From positions 55,083,360 to 55,147,359 of the forward strand of contig OX411544.1 in NCBI GenBank assembly GCA_948146395.1: a stretch of DNA of 64,000 bases. The letters run 5' to 3'. A program made the position numbers and the translations under genes. Below are positions 1 through 10,364 of the stretch, piece after piece. How positions within the stretch are numbered: position 1 is the stretch's first letter; the number at the start of each line of letters is the position of its first letter. The notes below the pieces were generated by a model. That model ran no database searches. It worked only from the letters and a program-made list of their open reading frames with translations, and was not told the DNA's origin. Origin of the DNA: Fragum whitleyi (lineage: Eukaryota > Mollusca > Bivalvia > Cardiida > Cardiidae).

Positions 1-3000
1 CAGAAGAGTGGTAATTCCAACTAGCTTAATTTTGTAGTTATTTCCCTTTGTTGCTTATCATCCTTGAACGGCGAGGAATGAAGGCCTAACAGGCATATCT
101 TGTGACAAAGTGCCACTTTGTTATTTCATGATAAGCCAATTTAGGATCTGTATTAGATATTTGTTTTCTTCTATTTGTAAATGCAGTACATTCTGCATAT
201 TTTGAAATGAATGTTAATATCTCTACTCATATTTTTGAGTTATTGTCCTTTGTTTCATGTGAAAGAATATGTCATTAACTTGCTCTTATTGGGTGCGTGT
301 ATGTTTAATTGTCTCATTGATGATTGATTTGAGTACCTACAATGTTGGATTTAATTGAGAAAAAATATTTTTTATTTGTGTTAAACAGATCTACTGTACA
401 TAATATTTTTGTAAAGAATTAATTTCTAAGTTATTGTGATTGTGAATTGTTTAGTAGTGGAATTTTAATTAATTATAAGTGATTTGTTCAGTATTGGAAT
501 TTGAATAAGTTATTGTAAGCTCAGTGCAAAATAGTTTTGTGCTGAGCCATTGTAATGTGCTTGTCATTGTTTACTCTCTTTTCCCTACTCCCAGGAATAT
601 TTATTATTTGTTTTCAATTTCATTTATATCATTCTGTTGGAAGAATGTTTCTTTTTTTTCTTTTGATTTTAAGAGTTTCCCCTTAATGTCCATATCAAGG
701 CAATTTTAATGAATGGATTTGGTTTCAAATCAATCAACTTGCATGAGGTCAAGAGAAGTTTTGAGAGGATATTAAAGGGGAAGCTTACCTCATTAAAAGC
801 TCTTATTTGGAGAGAAAGGGTGGAGCTCTTATTTGAAGAAATAGGATAGAGCTCTAATTTGGGGAAATAGGGTAATCTGTGATAAGTCACATTTTGGGAT
901 CACCCATGGCATCTGGTGGACAGTCAAGCAGGCGGCGTCCACTTCTTTTGAGGACAACCCTTTTGTCTGATTGACTTGAAACTGGACATCTTGTGTCTGA
1001 TTGACTTGAAACTTGGCATTTATGTTATTCTCATTATAAAGATTTGCAGTACAGAAGAGTGGTAATTTCAACTAGCTTAATTTTGTAGTTATTTCCCTTT
1101 GTTGCTTATCATCCTTGAACGGTGAGGAATGAAGGCCTAACAGGCATATCTTGTGACAAAGTGCCACTTTGTTATTTTATGATAAGCCAATTTAGGATCT
1201 GTATTAGATATTTGTTTTCTTCTATTTGTAAATGCAGTACATTCTGCATATTTTGAAATGAATGTTAATATCTCTTATCATATTTTTGAGTTATTGTCCT
1301 TTGTTTCATGTGAAAGAATATGTCATTAACTTGCTCTTATTGGGTGCATGTATGTTTAATTGTCTCATTGATGATTGATTTGAGTACCTACAATGTTGGA
1401 TTTAATTGAGAAAAAATATTTTATTTGTGTTAAACAGATCTACTGTACATCATATTTTTGTAAAGAATTAATTTCTAAGTTATTTTGTGATTGTGAATTG
1501 TTTAGTAGTGGAATTTTAATTAATTATAAGTGATTTGTTCAGTATTGGAATTTGAATAAGTTATTGTAAGTTCAGTGCAAAATAGTTTTGCGCTGAATCA
1601 TTGTAATGTGCTTGTCATTGTTTACTCTCTTTTCCCTACTCCCAGGAATTTTTATTATTTGTTTTCAATTTCATTTATATCATTCTGTTGGAAGAATGTT
1701 TCTTTTTTTTTCTTTTTATTTTAAGAGTTTCCCCTTAATGTCCATATCAAGGCAATTTTAATGAATGGATTTGGTTTCAAATCAATCAACTTGCATGAGG
1801 TCAAGAGAAGTTTTGAGAGGATATTAAAGGGGAAGCTTACCTCATTAAAAGCTCTTATTTGGAGAGAAAGGGTGGAGCTCTTATTTGAAGAAATAGGATA
1901 GAGCTCTAATTTGGGGAAATAGGGTATTCTGTGACAAGTCACATTTTGGGATCACCCATGGCATCTGGTGGACAGGCAAGCAGGCGTCGTCCACTTCTTT
2001 TGAGCACAACCCTTATGTCTGATAGACTTGAAACTTGGCATTTATGTTATTCTCATTATAAATATTTGCAGTACAGAAGAGTGGTAATTCCAACTAGCTT
2101 AATTTTGTAGTTATTTCCCTTTGTTGCTTATCATCCTTGAACGGCGAGGAATGAAGGCCTAACAGGCATATCTTGTGACAAAGTGCCACTTTGTTATTTC
2201 ATGATAAGCCAATTTAGGATCTGTATTAGATATTTGTTTTCTTCTATTTGTAAATGCAGTACATTCTGCATATTTTGAAATGAATGTTAATATCTCTACT
2301 CATATTTTTGAGTTATTGTCCTTTGTTTCATGTGAAAGAATATGTCATCAACTTGCTCTTATTGGGTGCATGTATGTTTAATTGTCTCATTGATGATTGA
2401 TTTGAGTACCTACAATGTTGGATTTAATTGAGAAAAAATATTTTTTACTTGTGTTTAACAGACATACTGTACATAATATTTTTGTAAAGAATTAATTTCT
2501 AAGTTATTGTGATTGTCAATTGTTGAGTAGTGGAATTTTAAATAAGTATAAGTGATTTGTTCAGTATTGGAATTTGAATAAGTTATTGTAAGCTCAGTGC
2601 AAAATAGTTTTGCGCTGAGCCATTGTAATGTGCATGTCATGGTTTACTCTCTTTTCCCTACTCCCAAGAATATTCATTTTGTTTTCAATTTCATTTATAT
2701 CATTCTGTTGGAAGAGTGTTTCTTTTTATTCCTTTTGAATTTAAGAGTTTCCCCTTAATGTCCATATCAAGGCAATTTTAATGAATGGATAGTTTTGCGC
2801 TGAGCCATTGTTATGTGCTTGTCATTGTTTACTCTTTTCCCTACTCCTTTTGAGCACAACCCTTTTGTCTGATTGACTTGAAACTGGACATCTTGTGTCT
2901 GATTGACTTGAAACTTGGCATTTGTCTGATTGACTTGAAACTGGACATCTTGTGTCTGATTGACTTGAAACTGGACATCTTGTGTCTGATTGACTTGAAA

Positions 3001-3150
3001 CTTGGCATTTATGTTATTCTTATTATAATGATTTGCAGTACAGAAGAATGGATATTACAACTAGCTTAATTTTGTAGTTATTTTCCTTTGTTGCTTATCA
3101 TCCTTGGACATCGAGGAATGAAGGTCTAACAGGTGTTTCTCGTGACAATG
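1..3150. repeat. Tandem array of ~1-kb units (three and a bit copies)
   Basis: Units start with cagaagagtggtaatt at 1, 1052 and 2074, with a diverged fourth start at 3041, so the periods are 1051, 1022 and 967 bp. Units 1 and 2 are nearly identical over their whole length. Unit 3 has a shortened 3' half and a rearranged copy of the 'gttttgcgctgagccattg' segment. The fourth unit decays after about 100 bp. The window opens inside the array, so its left extent is unknown. No long open frame is conserved between units, so this looks like satellite-type DNA. Confidence 0.95.
2866..3010. repeat. ~30-bp subrepeat inside the third 1-kb unit
   Basis: The motif gtctgattgacttgaaac occurs five times in a row at about 29-30 bp spacing, alternating with 'tggacatctt' and 'ttggcattt' spacers. 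The same motif occurs twice in unit 1 (963-1015) and once in unit 2 (near 2016-2034). Copy number at this site therefore varies between units of the larger array. Confidence 0.9.
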
Positions 3151-3380
3151 AGGTTTTTTGGTAGAAGATTTATGATATTCTCCTATTATTCAAAACATTA
3201 TGTAATTCTTTATGGCATTTAGCTGACAGTTTTTTCCATAACTTGTAATGATAAACTGTTCTAATTTCTATGAATATATAGCCATTTAGATAGTGGTGGT
3301 TTTCGCTATCCCTAAGTACATATATAGATTTGTTTTTTTAAAATTAAACCATGCTATTATAAAGGGATTGGTGCAAAAAA

Positions 3381-3950
3381 TTTTGAATGCCTATAAATAT
3401 GTAGGCACTTACAATAGTTTTGCACTGACCCATCATTGTGTTTTGAATGACTATGAATGTAAAGGCACTTGCAATAGTTTTGTACTGACCCATCATTATG
3501 TATTTTGAATGGATGAATGTAAAGGCACTTACAATAGTTTTGTACTGACCCATAGTTTTGTACTAACCCATCATTATGTATTTTGAATGACTATGAATGT
3601 AAAGGCACTGACAATAGTTTTGCACTGACCCATCATTATGTATTTTGAATGACTATGAATGTAAAGGCACTTACAATAGTTTTGCACTGACCCATCATTA
3701 TGTATTTTGAATGACTATGAATGTAAAGGCACTGACAATAGTTTTGCACTGACCTATCATTATGTATTTTGAATGACTATGAATGTAAAGGCACTGACAA
3801 TAGTTTTGCACTGACCTATCATTATGTATTTTGAATGACTATGAATGTAAAGGCACTTACAATAGTTTTGTACTGACCCATCATTATGTATTTTGAATGC
3901 CTATGAATGTAAAGGCTCTTACAATAGTTTTGCACTGACCCATCAATTTG
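3381..3950. repeat. 60-62-bp tandem array, about ten copies
   Basis: Each unit reads roughly ttttgaatgactatgaatgt ... aaggcacttacaatagtttt gcactgacccatcattatgta. There are about ten copies, with one internal partial duplication near 3545-3580 that breaks the register. The motif 'agttttgcactgacccat' resembles 'agttttgcgctgagccatt' in the preceding 1-kb array, so the two arrays may share an origin. Confidence 0.93.
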
Positions 3951-4103
3951 TAATGCATTATTAAGCTTTGTGAAAACTTATGTAAAATTTTGTTTACAAA
4001 AAGAATAAGCATTTAGGATACATTTATTCTTCCATTTAGCACCAAATGGTTTTTATAAGATTTTCAAATACTAAATGCTTATTCTGATATATCAATTTTG
4101 TAG

Positions 4104-4255
4104 TTAAGGAAGTGGACCCCTAATATTTCCAAAACATTTTGGAACACATGATCTTTCACAATGTTAACGGAGGTTTCCTAATGAAATTGTCAGGAAACCT
4201 AAGTTAACACTTAAATTTTATGACTTCTGAAACTATTACAGGTCCACCACCTTAA
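4104..4255. mobile_element. Foldback element, family B (TTAA-flanked), copy B1
   Basis: It begins TTAAGGAAGTGGACC and ends GGTCCACCACCTTAA, with long imperfect inverted arms folding at 'aatgaaattgtcagg'. It is non-coding. Copies elsewhere are at 23204, 32209, 35565, 39690 and 45033. A TTAA at both ends is what piggyBac-type transposition leaves, so a non-autonomous piggyBac-like MITE is the likeliest class. That class is inferred, because TTAA could also be part of the terminal repeat. Confidence 0.85.
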
Positions 4256-4316
4256 TAAATTGTTGTATTCACTATTTGTAATATATGTACACATATTTAT
4301 CTACATGTTCCAATGA

Positions 4317-4495
4317 CTGCCTCGGTGGCCTAGTGGTATAAGTGCTAAACATATGACCTTGAGGTCTGTGGCTCAAGCCCCACTGCCCCCTTGGTGTGTT
4401 TTCGGGAAAAAACACCTAAGAGCCAGCCCCAGTTCACCCAGCTGTAGAAATGGGTAGCAGTGGCTTTAAACTACTGCCTCTTTTTCTCTCTCATG
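4317..4495 (+). mobile_element. tRNA-derived SINE, family S4, copy 1
   Basis: A tRNA-like head with box A-like 'tggcctagtggtata' and box B-like 'ggctcaagcccc' is followed by a body containing 'agccagccccagttcaccc' and 'gggtagcagtggctttaaa'. An inverted second copy with the same head and body lies at 35011-35179, which establishes it as a dispersed element. No clear tail or target duplication was found. Confidence 0.85.
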
Positions 4496-4525
4496 CTTTT
4501 CTGAAAGCTCCTGTAACTTTAATTA

Positions 4526-4720
4526 TGCTCCCCTTCGAAGAAGGGGGGATATATTGCCTTGCACTTGTCGGTCTGTCGGTTTGTCGGTCTGTCTGTAGAC
4601 ATTTCTTTTGTCCGGAGCATATTTAAAAAAGCATGCAAACTAGAATCATGAAACTTCACAGGTGAATAGATCTCATGGAGGAGAAGTGAAGTGCTACTCA
4701 TCATATTTTGTTAGTTATTG
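4526..4720 (+). repeat. Dispersed repeat fragment with gtcggtctgtcggt stretch
   Basis: It starts with a small hairpin (ccccttcgaagaagggg), then a degenerate (gtcggtct)n stretch, then text of the type 'atgaaacttcacaggtgaatagat'. This resembles the 'aaacttggcagg' part of the G-family repeats at 6171 and 53455. Non-coding. Confidence 0.5.
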
Positions 4721-4906
4721 CCATTTGTTCGTGGACAAAGAATAGGCTATTGACCAGCTTTTATGGGGGGCATAAATGGTTTACAAAAATCTCTTGTTTT
4801 AAACTAGATTCTAATTTTCTTCAACTTCAATGCCAAATTAGGCCATTTTTAAGCATATTGATTATTTTATTTCTACAAAATTTGTGTTATCTAGTTGGTG
4901 CTAAAA

Positions 4907-5027
4907 ACCTTTGTAGTTTAGTGGAAAAATACCTGGGTACAGTGTATCCAGGAGTCCTGAGTTCAAATCTCAGCAGGGGTCAAATCGTCAACAACTTGAT
5001 ATCAAAAAAAAAAATAAATAAAAAATA
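4907..5027 (+). mobile_element. tRNA-like sequence with A-rich tail (retroposed tRNA pseudogene or SINE remnant)
   Basis: Positions 4907-4980 can form a 7-bp acceptor stem (acctttg with caggggt, three pairs being G-T wobbles) and a perfect 5-bp T stem (ctgag / ctcag) around ttcaaat. Box A-like is tagtttagtgg and box B-like is gagttcaaatctc. The anticodon arm is abnormal: cctgggtac / gtatccagg leaves no seven-base loop. An A-rich tract follows at about 5005-5027. A functional tRNA is unlikely. Confidence 0.6.
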
Positions 5028-5599
5028 ACTGTGGATTTGTCGACAATTTTCCCACAAAAGGCAATATTTATTAAGTAGGGTGTTTGGGAGATTGCCACAC
5101 TTTTTTTCTGACATCACAAATATTTTCAACAGAGCATGAAACACCAAACACTTCCCAACTATGTCAATTTTGAGCTGAAATCCTCACACTTTTAAATATC
5201 AGTAGAATAAATATGGTATAGAATCTAGTTTGAATGGTATTAAGAATCATTATAGTTTTGGTTTAAATTATTTAAATCCATTAAAAAAATGTTCATTTAT
5301 ATTTGTATACAATCATATAAATTTTGTAGTAGTTTTGGTTTTATTAAAAATATATTATATTATGTATGTTGTTACGTTGTGTATTTATTATCAAATGCAC
5401 TGCTTTTGTCCCGCTTTTGTAGGGTTGTTACTAGCACTATGCTGTAAGAAAAACCTCATTAACATAAGAAAAAATCAGCTTTATAAAGTAGAGCAATTTA
5501 TATGGCAAGGTTCATAAATTTGCAAACTTTGTTCTTAAAGCTTAAAGTGAGTAAAAACCCACAAAATTGAGACAAAAGTAGCGGACATCAAAATATAGA
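5028..5599. other. No recognisable gene
   Basis: AT-rich sequence. The longest open frame (5230-5517, 95 codons on +) shows no recognisable domain, is low complexity, and lacks splice or homology support. Confidence 0.6.
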
Positions 5600-5846
5600 T
5601 GTGACCCGTCATGCAAAAAGGGACCATATGGATTGTGCATAAAATGTCAACACTAGTTAGACGCACCGACTGCGCAGGCTTACTAGGTTCCAAACTTTTT
5701 GCACTTGGCTGATTTCTTGAATAATAATTCTACCTTACCATGTAGAAACTTTTGAAGCGAGACCTCTGGTTGAACTCTACTAGAACCAATCTATATATTT
5801 ATTTTACTAAGTTCCAAGATGGTCCCTTTTAGTGTAACAGGTCACA
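5600..5846. mobile_element. Foldback element, family C, copy C1
   Basis: The ends are inverted: tgtgacccgtcatgcaaaaa ggaccat at the left and atggtcccttttagtgtaac aggtcaca at the right. The interior holds a degraded form of the family's second dyad (tagttagacgcaccgactgcgcaggcttacta). Related copies are at 11259, 14474, 14731, 20065, 24994 and 25757, with a fragment at 23570. No open frame, so it is a non-autonomous element of about 250 bp. Confidence 0.85.
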
Positions 5847-5884
5847 AATTCAGTCAAAAGATCTGCACAGTTTTAGTTTTCTGT

Positions 5885-6130
5885 TTTAAGCTCCACTGGA
5901 CTAAGTCCAGCAGAGCTTTTGTCGTGGCGGGTTGTCTGTCGTTAGTCTTTGCGTCCCTGTGCAAACTTTTAATTTAAACATCTTCTCCTCTGAAACTATC
6001 GGGCAGAATGTCACCAAATTTCACAGGAATGATCCTTGGGACATGCTATCTCATAATTTTTTCATTAAATTCTGATTGTGCTCATACATTTAGTGATACA
6101 TGCTGTTGAGTCACCAAAATTTCCAGTTGA
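5885..6130 (+). repeat. G-like dispersed repeat fragment
   Basis: It opens with the dyad ctccactggactaagtccag and continues 'acatcttctcctctgaaact ... caccaaatttcacaggaatg', the same architecture as the G repeat that follows at 6171. Non-coding. Confidence 0.6.
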
Positions 6131-6170
6131 ATATTTTTGTATCATGATTAATTCAATACAAGTTTTTAGC

Positions 6171-6456
6171 TCTCCTGAGCACGAAGTGCTTAAGGTGAGC
6201 TATTGTGATCGTCCAATGTCCGTCGTCAGTCGAGCGTCGTCAACATTTTTATAAAACATCTTCTCCTCCTAAACCGGTGGGTCAATCTTGATGAAACTTG
6301 GCAGGGCTCTTCCATGGGTCAAGCTCTAACTTAGTTATTCAAATAAATGAAATCCACCCTTAACTCTCCCTATCCTTAAAAAAAGTGAAAATAGGAAAAT
6401 CTTCAAAAATCGTGATCTCTGAAACCAGAGGGCAGACAAGAGGCACGTGAAAGTAC
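6171..6456 (+). repeat. G-family dispersed repeat, 5' part (interrupted by element F1)
   Basis: It starts with the hairpin ctcctgagcacgaagtgctt aaggtgagct, the reverse orientation of the terminus at 50589-50622. 'atcttctcctcctaaaccgg' and 'gatgaaacttggcaggg' follow. The text resumes after F1 at 7374 ('aacttccgagtgagagcccg', to about 7430), so F1 appears to have inserted into it. Confidence 0.75.
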
Positions 6457-7373
6457 TATAGTCCGTTTGACTTCTATATGGACCAACATTTTCATCAATT
6501 ACATAAAATTGCGCTTGAATGAAGGATTTGTATAAGGTAAAATCTTAATTTCAGCTTAATACCATTTCAAAAAATATTTTTTGAATACAAAACGATTTCA
6601 AAATAATGATTTTGTGTATCTAGTTAATGATAATATTTTCGCATTTTCCGCTCTTAAACACGAGGGGTGATGGAGGCTGTTTAGTAGTAAAAAATGAAAA
6701 CATAATTGTAAAATCACGTGGCTTTATACAAAACATTTGACAGATGAAATGACCTTTTTTCCTTATTTGGATATATTAATTAGCATATCAACAGTCACGC
6801 CATCTTAAACTTAAATAGGACGTGATTTTTTACCGTTATAACTCGCCTTCTTATCAAGTTTTCCTCGTGAAATTCCCAACAACTTCGTTAAATAATGCTT
6901 TTTGATTGGTCTTAACATGCGAATATGGGGTTCATCTCAAAATAGATAAAACAATTATCAATTATCTGGTCAAACGGTTTCTGAACAAAGAGAGAATGTA
7001 TTGAGATTTGATATCCAAAGGTAGTTATAATCTTCGACAATCTTAATTTTATAAAAATAGTCGTTTTTTTTTACTAAAACTACTTGCTTAAAATCTTACA
7101 CTTATGACTCGGCCCCTATGCAAATCAGTACTATTTTTGGTTATACGATTCGCTGTTCCGTTTAATACAGACACAAGTAGGTATGAAAAGGTGAAAGTTA
7201 ACACGTAGACGGACGGACAAAATCATTATTTGACATTCAAAAATTCTGAAAAACAAAACTCGTCATGGTATTAGTTGGAAAATATTATTTGACAAGAAAA
7301 AAATATGTTTTATTAATTCATTTCTGAGATTTTCAGCGAAATGTTGGTCCATATAGAAGTCAAACGGACTATA
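6457..7373. mobile_element. 917-bp element with perfect 35-bp terminal inverted repeats (F1)
   Basis: Positions 6457-6491 (starting tatagtccgtttgacttcta) and 7339-7373 are exact reverse complements over 35 bp. The element has no meaningful open frame, so it is non-autonomous. The flanks are compatible with a TA target duplication around ends TAGTCCG...CGGACTA, which would suggest a Tc1/mariner-like mechanism, but TATA could simply be part of the repeat. A diverged inverted relative lies at about 47840-48725. It sits inside a G-family repeat. Confidence 0.88.
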
Positions 7374-8020
7374 ACTTCCGAGTGAGAGCCCGATGGGTGT
7401 TCCTCCATCTTTCACTCTCTCTTTCCCTTTACACATTATCATTTTAATGTCGTTTCACGCAGACAGGGGACAATTTAAGGACAGCCCTGCACCCAAGGTG
7501 AAAAATCGTACTCAAACGTATCCTATTCGTACTTTGCACAAGACTGTAAAAGCAAAAATGTCTAGAGCGAATGATTCAATTCAAGTCCAAGGTGTTACAT
7601 TTATCTTGTCCTCTATTGATGCGGCATTGGGAGAAACAGTGTATAGTGAGGGTTATGAGGAAATTAGAAGTGAAAAGATGAGCGAGAGATGAAGGGAGAG
7701 AGTGTAGTGTGAGAGAGGAAAATCGAATGGAAAACGAGAGAAAAAGGAGCAAGTGATTTGAGAGAGGAAGAACTGATTTGGAATTTAGAGCGGAGGGAGC
7801 GAGTTGAATATGTGAAATAAGGGAAGAAGAGGAGGAAGAGAGAGGAATATTGGAGAGAAGGGAGCGATTGGAATTTAAGAGGGGAATATGGCAGAGAAAA
7901 GAGGGACAACTGGAGACCATAAACGTATATTTTGGCAATAATTGCGCAGAGAGTTTGTTTTTGTTTGACCAGGATTACATAATTAGGTGATCCAGCCGCT
8001 GCGCTTTGACTGATAAATTG

Positions 8021-8167
8021 ATAAAAGCAATGTTTAACCCAATTCAACAGAAGGGTCTTATATACTTAGTCAAACAAGCTTTAATTGCAATACTTCATCT
8101 CTTTCATAAAAGCAATGTTTAACCCAATTCAACAGAATGGTCTTATATACTTAGTCAAACAAGCTTT
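8021..8167. repeat. 62-bp direct duplication separated by 23 bp
   Basis: ataaaagcaatgtttaaccc ... caagcttt occurs at 8021-8082 and again at 8106-8167 with one visible mismatch (agaaggg versus agaatgg). The near identity points to a recent local duplication. Confidence 0.9.
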
Positions 8168-8603
8168 GCATCATCTATTTCAAATGATATTTTTCTCAAT
8201 CAGAAATATTGCTATTAAACGAAGCACATCATTGAACTTCATAATGTTTTCCAGATTTTAATAAAATGTGTCATTTGATTAAAGCAGGCATACGGGCACC
8301 TTTCGAGATAATTACTGTTTCGAAATAAGCTCAGTTAGTTCTTTACTTGATCGAATTAGTTGTGATAGGAAACTAATAATTTCCTACCAATAAAACGTCA
8401 TTATGGTTGCTACATGACGTTACAACGGTGCCTGTTTTAAATACGCGTATTTACGGTTTACGGCGACGATTTTGTTCCGTTATTTTGTCTACTAATGGGA
8501 AAAGTTTCTCAAATAAGGCCTTAATTGAGACTCTTCTAAAGAATATGCTTTTAATCCTTTGCTATTTAATCCCTGCTTTTTACGTGCCTGTTATTTTATG
8601 GTT

Positions 8604-8674
8604 GAGAAAACATTGTGAAAAAGGAAGAAATTGCTTCTGACCAGCAATTTCTTCTTTTTCCACACTATTTTCTA
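8604..8674. repeat. ~70-bp hairpin palindrome
   Basis: The arms gaagaaattgct and agcaatttcttc extend outward through aaaaacattgtg-like and cacactattttct sequence around a 6-base centre. Degraded relatives occur at about 18215-18262 and 19213-19246, both with 'gaaattgctt/ttgttccacac' text. This suggests a small foldback family. Confidence 0.75.
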
Positions 8675-8940
8675 CCCTACAGAATGGTTATTTTTCAAAT
8701 TAAATCCACTTTAAATTTTCGTCTGCAAAACCTTTGAATTCGGACAGGTCCAAAATTTTTAAAACAGGAAAGGGTTAATCTATTAACACTAATCAATTGG
8801 TAAATGGATGATGTTATCTGAAGGAGAAATTATTAAATTCGTTTCTCCATGGTAGACTTCATTTTACTCTTTTTTCTAAAAAAAAAATAAATGAATAAAA
8901 TTAAACAACAGTTTCGTGGTGTCGTCATTTGAGACTTGGG

Positions 8941-9186
8941 TCTTAAAGCCTTGTCCCCCGACGGCGGCACCCATTCTTTCCGACTATTTGTCTTTCACCA
9001 ATGGGTTGATAATCGTAAACCTATGTGAGATAGCAGCTGGAGGCTAGGAAAGGATGTAGTGGTTGTACTGGTGAGAGAAATAACAGTAAACCATTGTTAG
9101 GTGCTCCAGCCGCCGCGATAGAACTGAAATAATGTTGAAAGCGGCGTGAAACTCCATTCAATCAATCAATCAATCTTAAAGCCTTG
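8941..9186 (+). mobile_element. 5'-truncated S1 SINE with 13-bp target-site duplication
   Basis: The insert (about 8954-9173) starts inside the tRNA-like head at cccccgacggcggcac, so boxes A and B are missing. It then runs through the S1 body (ctatttgtctttcaccaatg, gatagcagctggaggctagg, gtgctccagccgccgcgata) to an (aatc)n tail. It is bracketed by tcttaaagccttg at 8941-8953 and 9174-9186. Truncation plus a target duplication of this size is the mark of LINE-driven insertion. Confidence 0.93.
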
Positions 9187-10364
9187 TAATTACGGTTACT
9201 TTTTACAAGTACAAAGAAAAATACAAATAATGTAAATATATATAAATAAAATTGTTATAAATTGCGATAGGTTCATATTTTTTCTGTTACAAATACGCAA
9301 ATCAGCCTAGGTTTTATTTATAATTTAGGACAAAGGTTCTGTCCCGTATTTTTTTTTTCTTTCATAATTCGTAATTCTTTTAATCAATGTGTTAAAACAG
9401 GGACTCCAAATATACAGGGTCCGTGGTTAAAAGTATTGCTGGAAAGTATCGGTTTGTCTTCATAACATAGTGATAATTTTTTCTAGCATTTGATTCTAAT
9501 TGACGTGAATTTAATCCTTAAGAAGTAAATGATTCTTCTCCCTTTATAAGCAGTATATTACATTATGTAGTGAAGTTCTGCTCGAAATCCTTCCTGCATT
9601 GTTAAGTCTACAGAAAAAAAACACCACTAATATTCGTTTTATTTTATTTTGTTTTTATCATCATCAAACACGTTGAATTCATTTAAGCAAGTGACCGAGT
9701 TTTTGCAGTTTGCTTGTTTGGGCATGAGAAATGACATTTTCTATCATTCTCGGATAAATTCAAGGAAGCACATCTTGGTACTGTTTATGAATTATGAAAT
9801 CTTTTGCACCTCGGGTGTCCAACAGGTTGCTTTTTTAATGAATGTAGTTTCAACGGTCAAAATAACGTTGTTTCGATACTGTTTCATTTTCTAAACATTT
9901 CTTTGCCTCAATTTAACCGGATAGATATCACATCTATGTATATATGAGTATGGGTCCATTAATTTTGCTCTTGCGTACAAAGGGCAAGTTGTAACTTTTG
10001 AAACTAATGTGTCTCATCTTTCGACGATTTTTCTGAGGCTGGAAATCAAATCTTTTCAAAACCACCGTAGATTGAAAGATTTAAACGTTATATCTAAAAT
10101 GATAAAACATTTATTTGTGTGTTGTTTTTTTTTTAAATAAGAACATGCCTCATTTGTACGAGTATATTCATGAAACCGGACAAGACTTTTGTTAAGAATA
10201 TTTTCAAATCCGCCATTAGACTTTTCGCGCCTTTGAGTGTTTGTAAAGTGATGATAAATAATGACAAACTTAACATTTCAATCCATATCATTAATATGTT
10301 ATTGGCAATCACGAGAATAAGAACTTGCATGGCATTTTAGTACGTAAAATTTATCACATCTCAT
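9187..10364. other. No recognisable feature
   Basis: AT-rich intergenic sequence. The frames at 9649-9894 (+) and 10133-10330 (-) are short, lack recognisable motifs and have AT-driven composition. Confidence 0.6.

Larger units (their letters stand above)
7431..8940. other. No gene; purine-rich stretch, short direct repeat and hairpin
   Basis: 7680-7920 is strongly purine-biased on the plus strand (gagagaggaa style), which opens spurious frames on both strands. A 62-bp direct duplication is at 8021-8082 and 8106-8167, and a hairpin is at 8604-8674. The frames at 7393-7692 and 8407-8640 have no recognisable domain and are not called. Confidence 0.6.

Noticed and set aside
3381..3950. CRISPR array
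   Set aside because: The 60-bp units are contiguous tandem repeats with no unique spacers, and the genome is eukaryotic.
7576..8047. Ser/Leu/Phe-rich minus-strand frames
   Set aside because: They result from a purine-rich stretch on the other strand and contain no domain.
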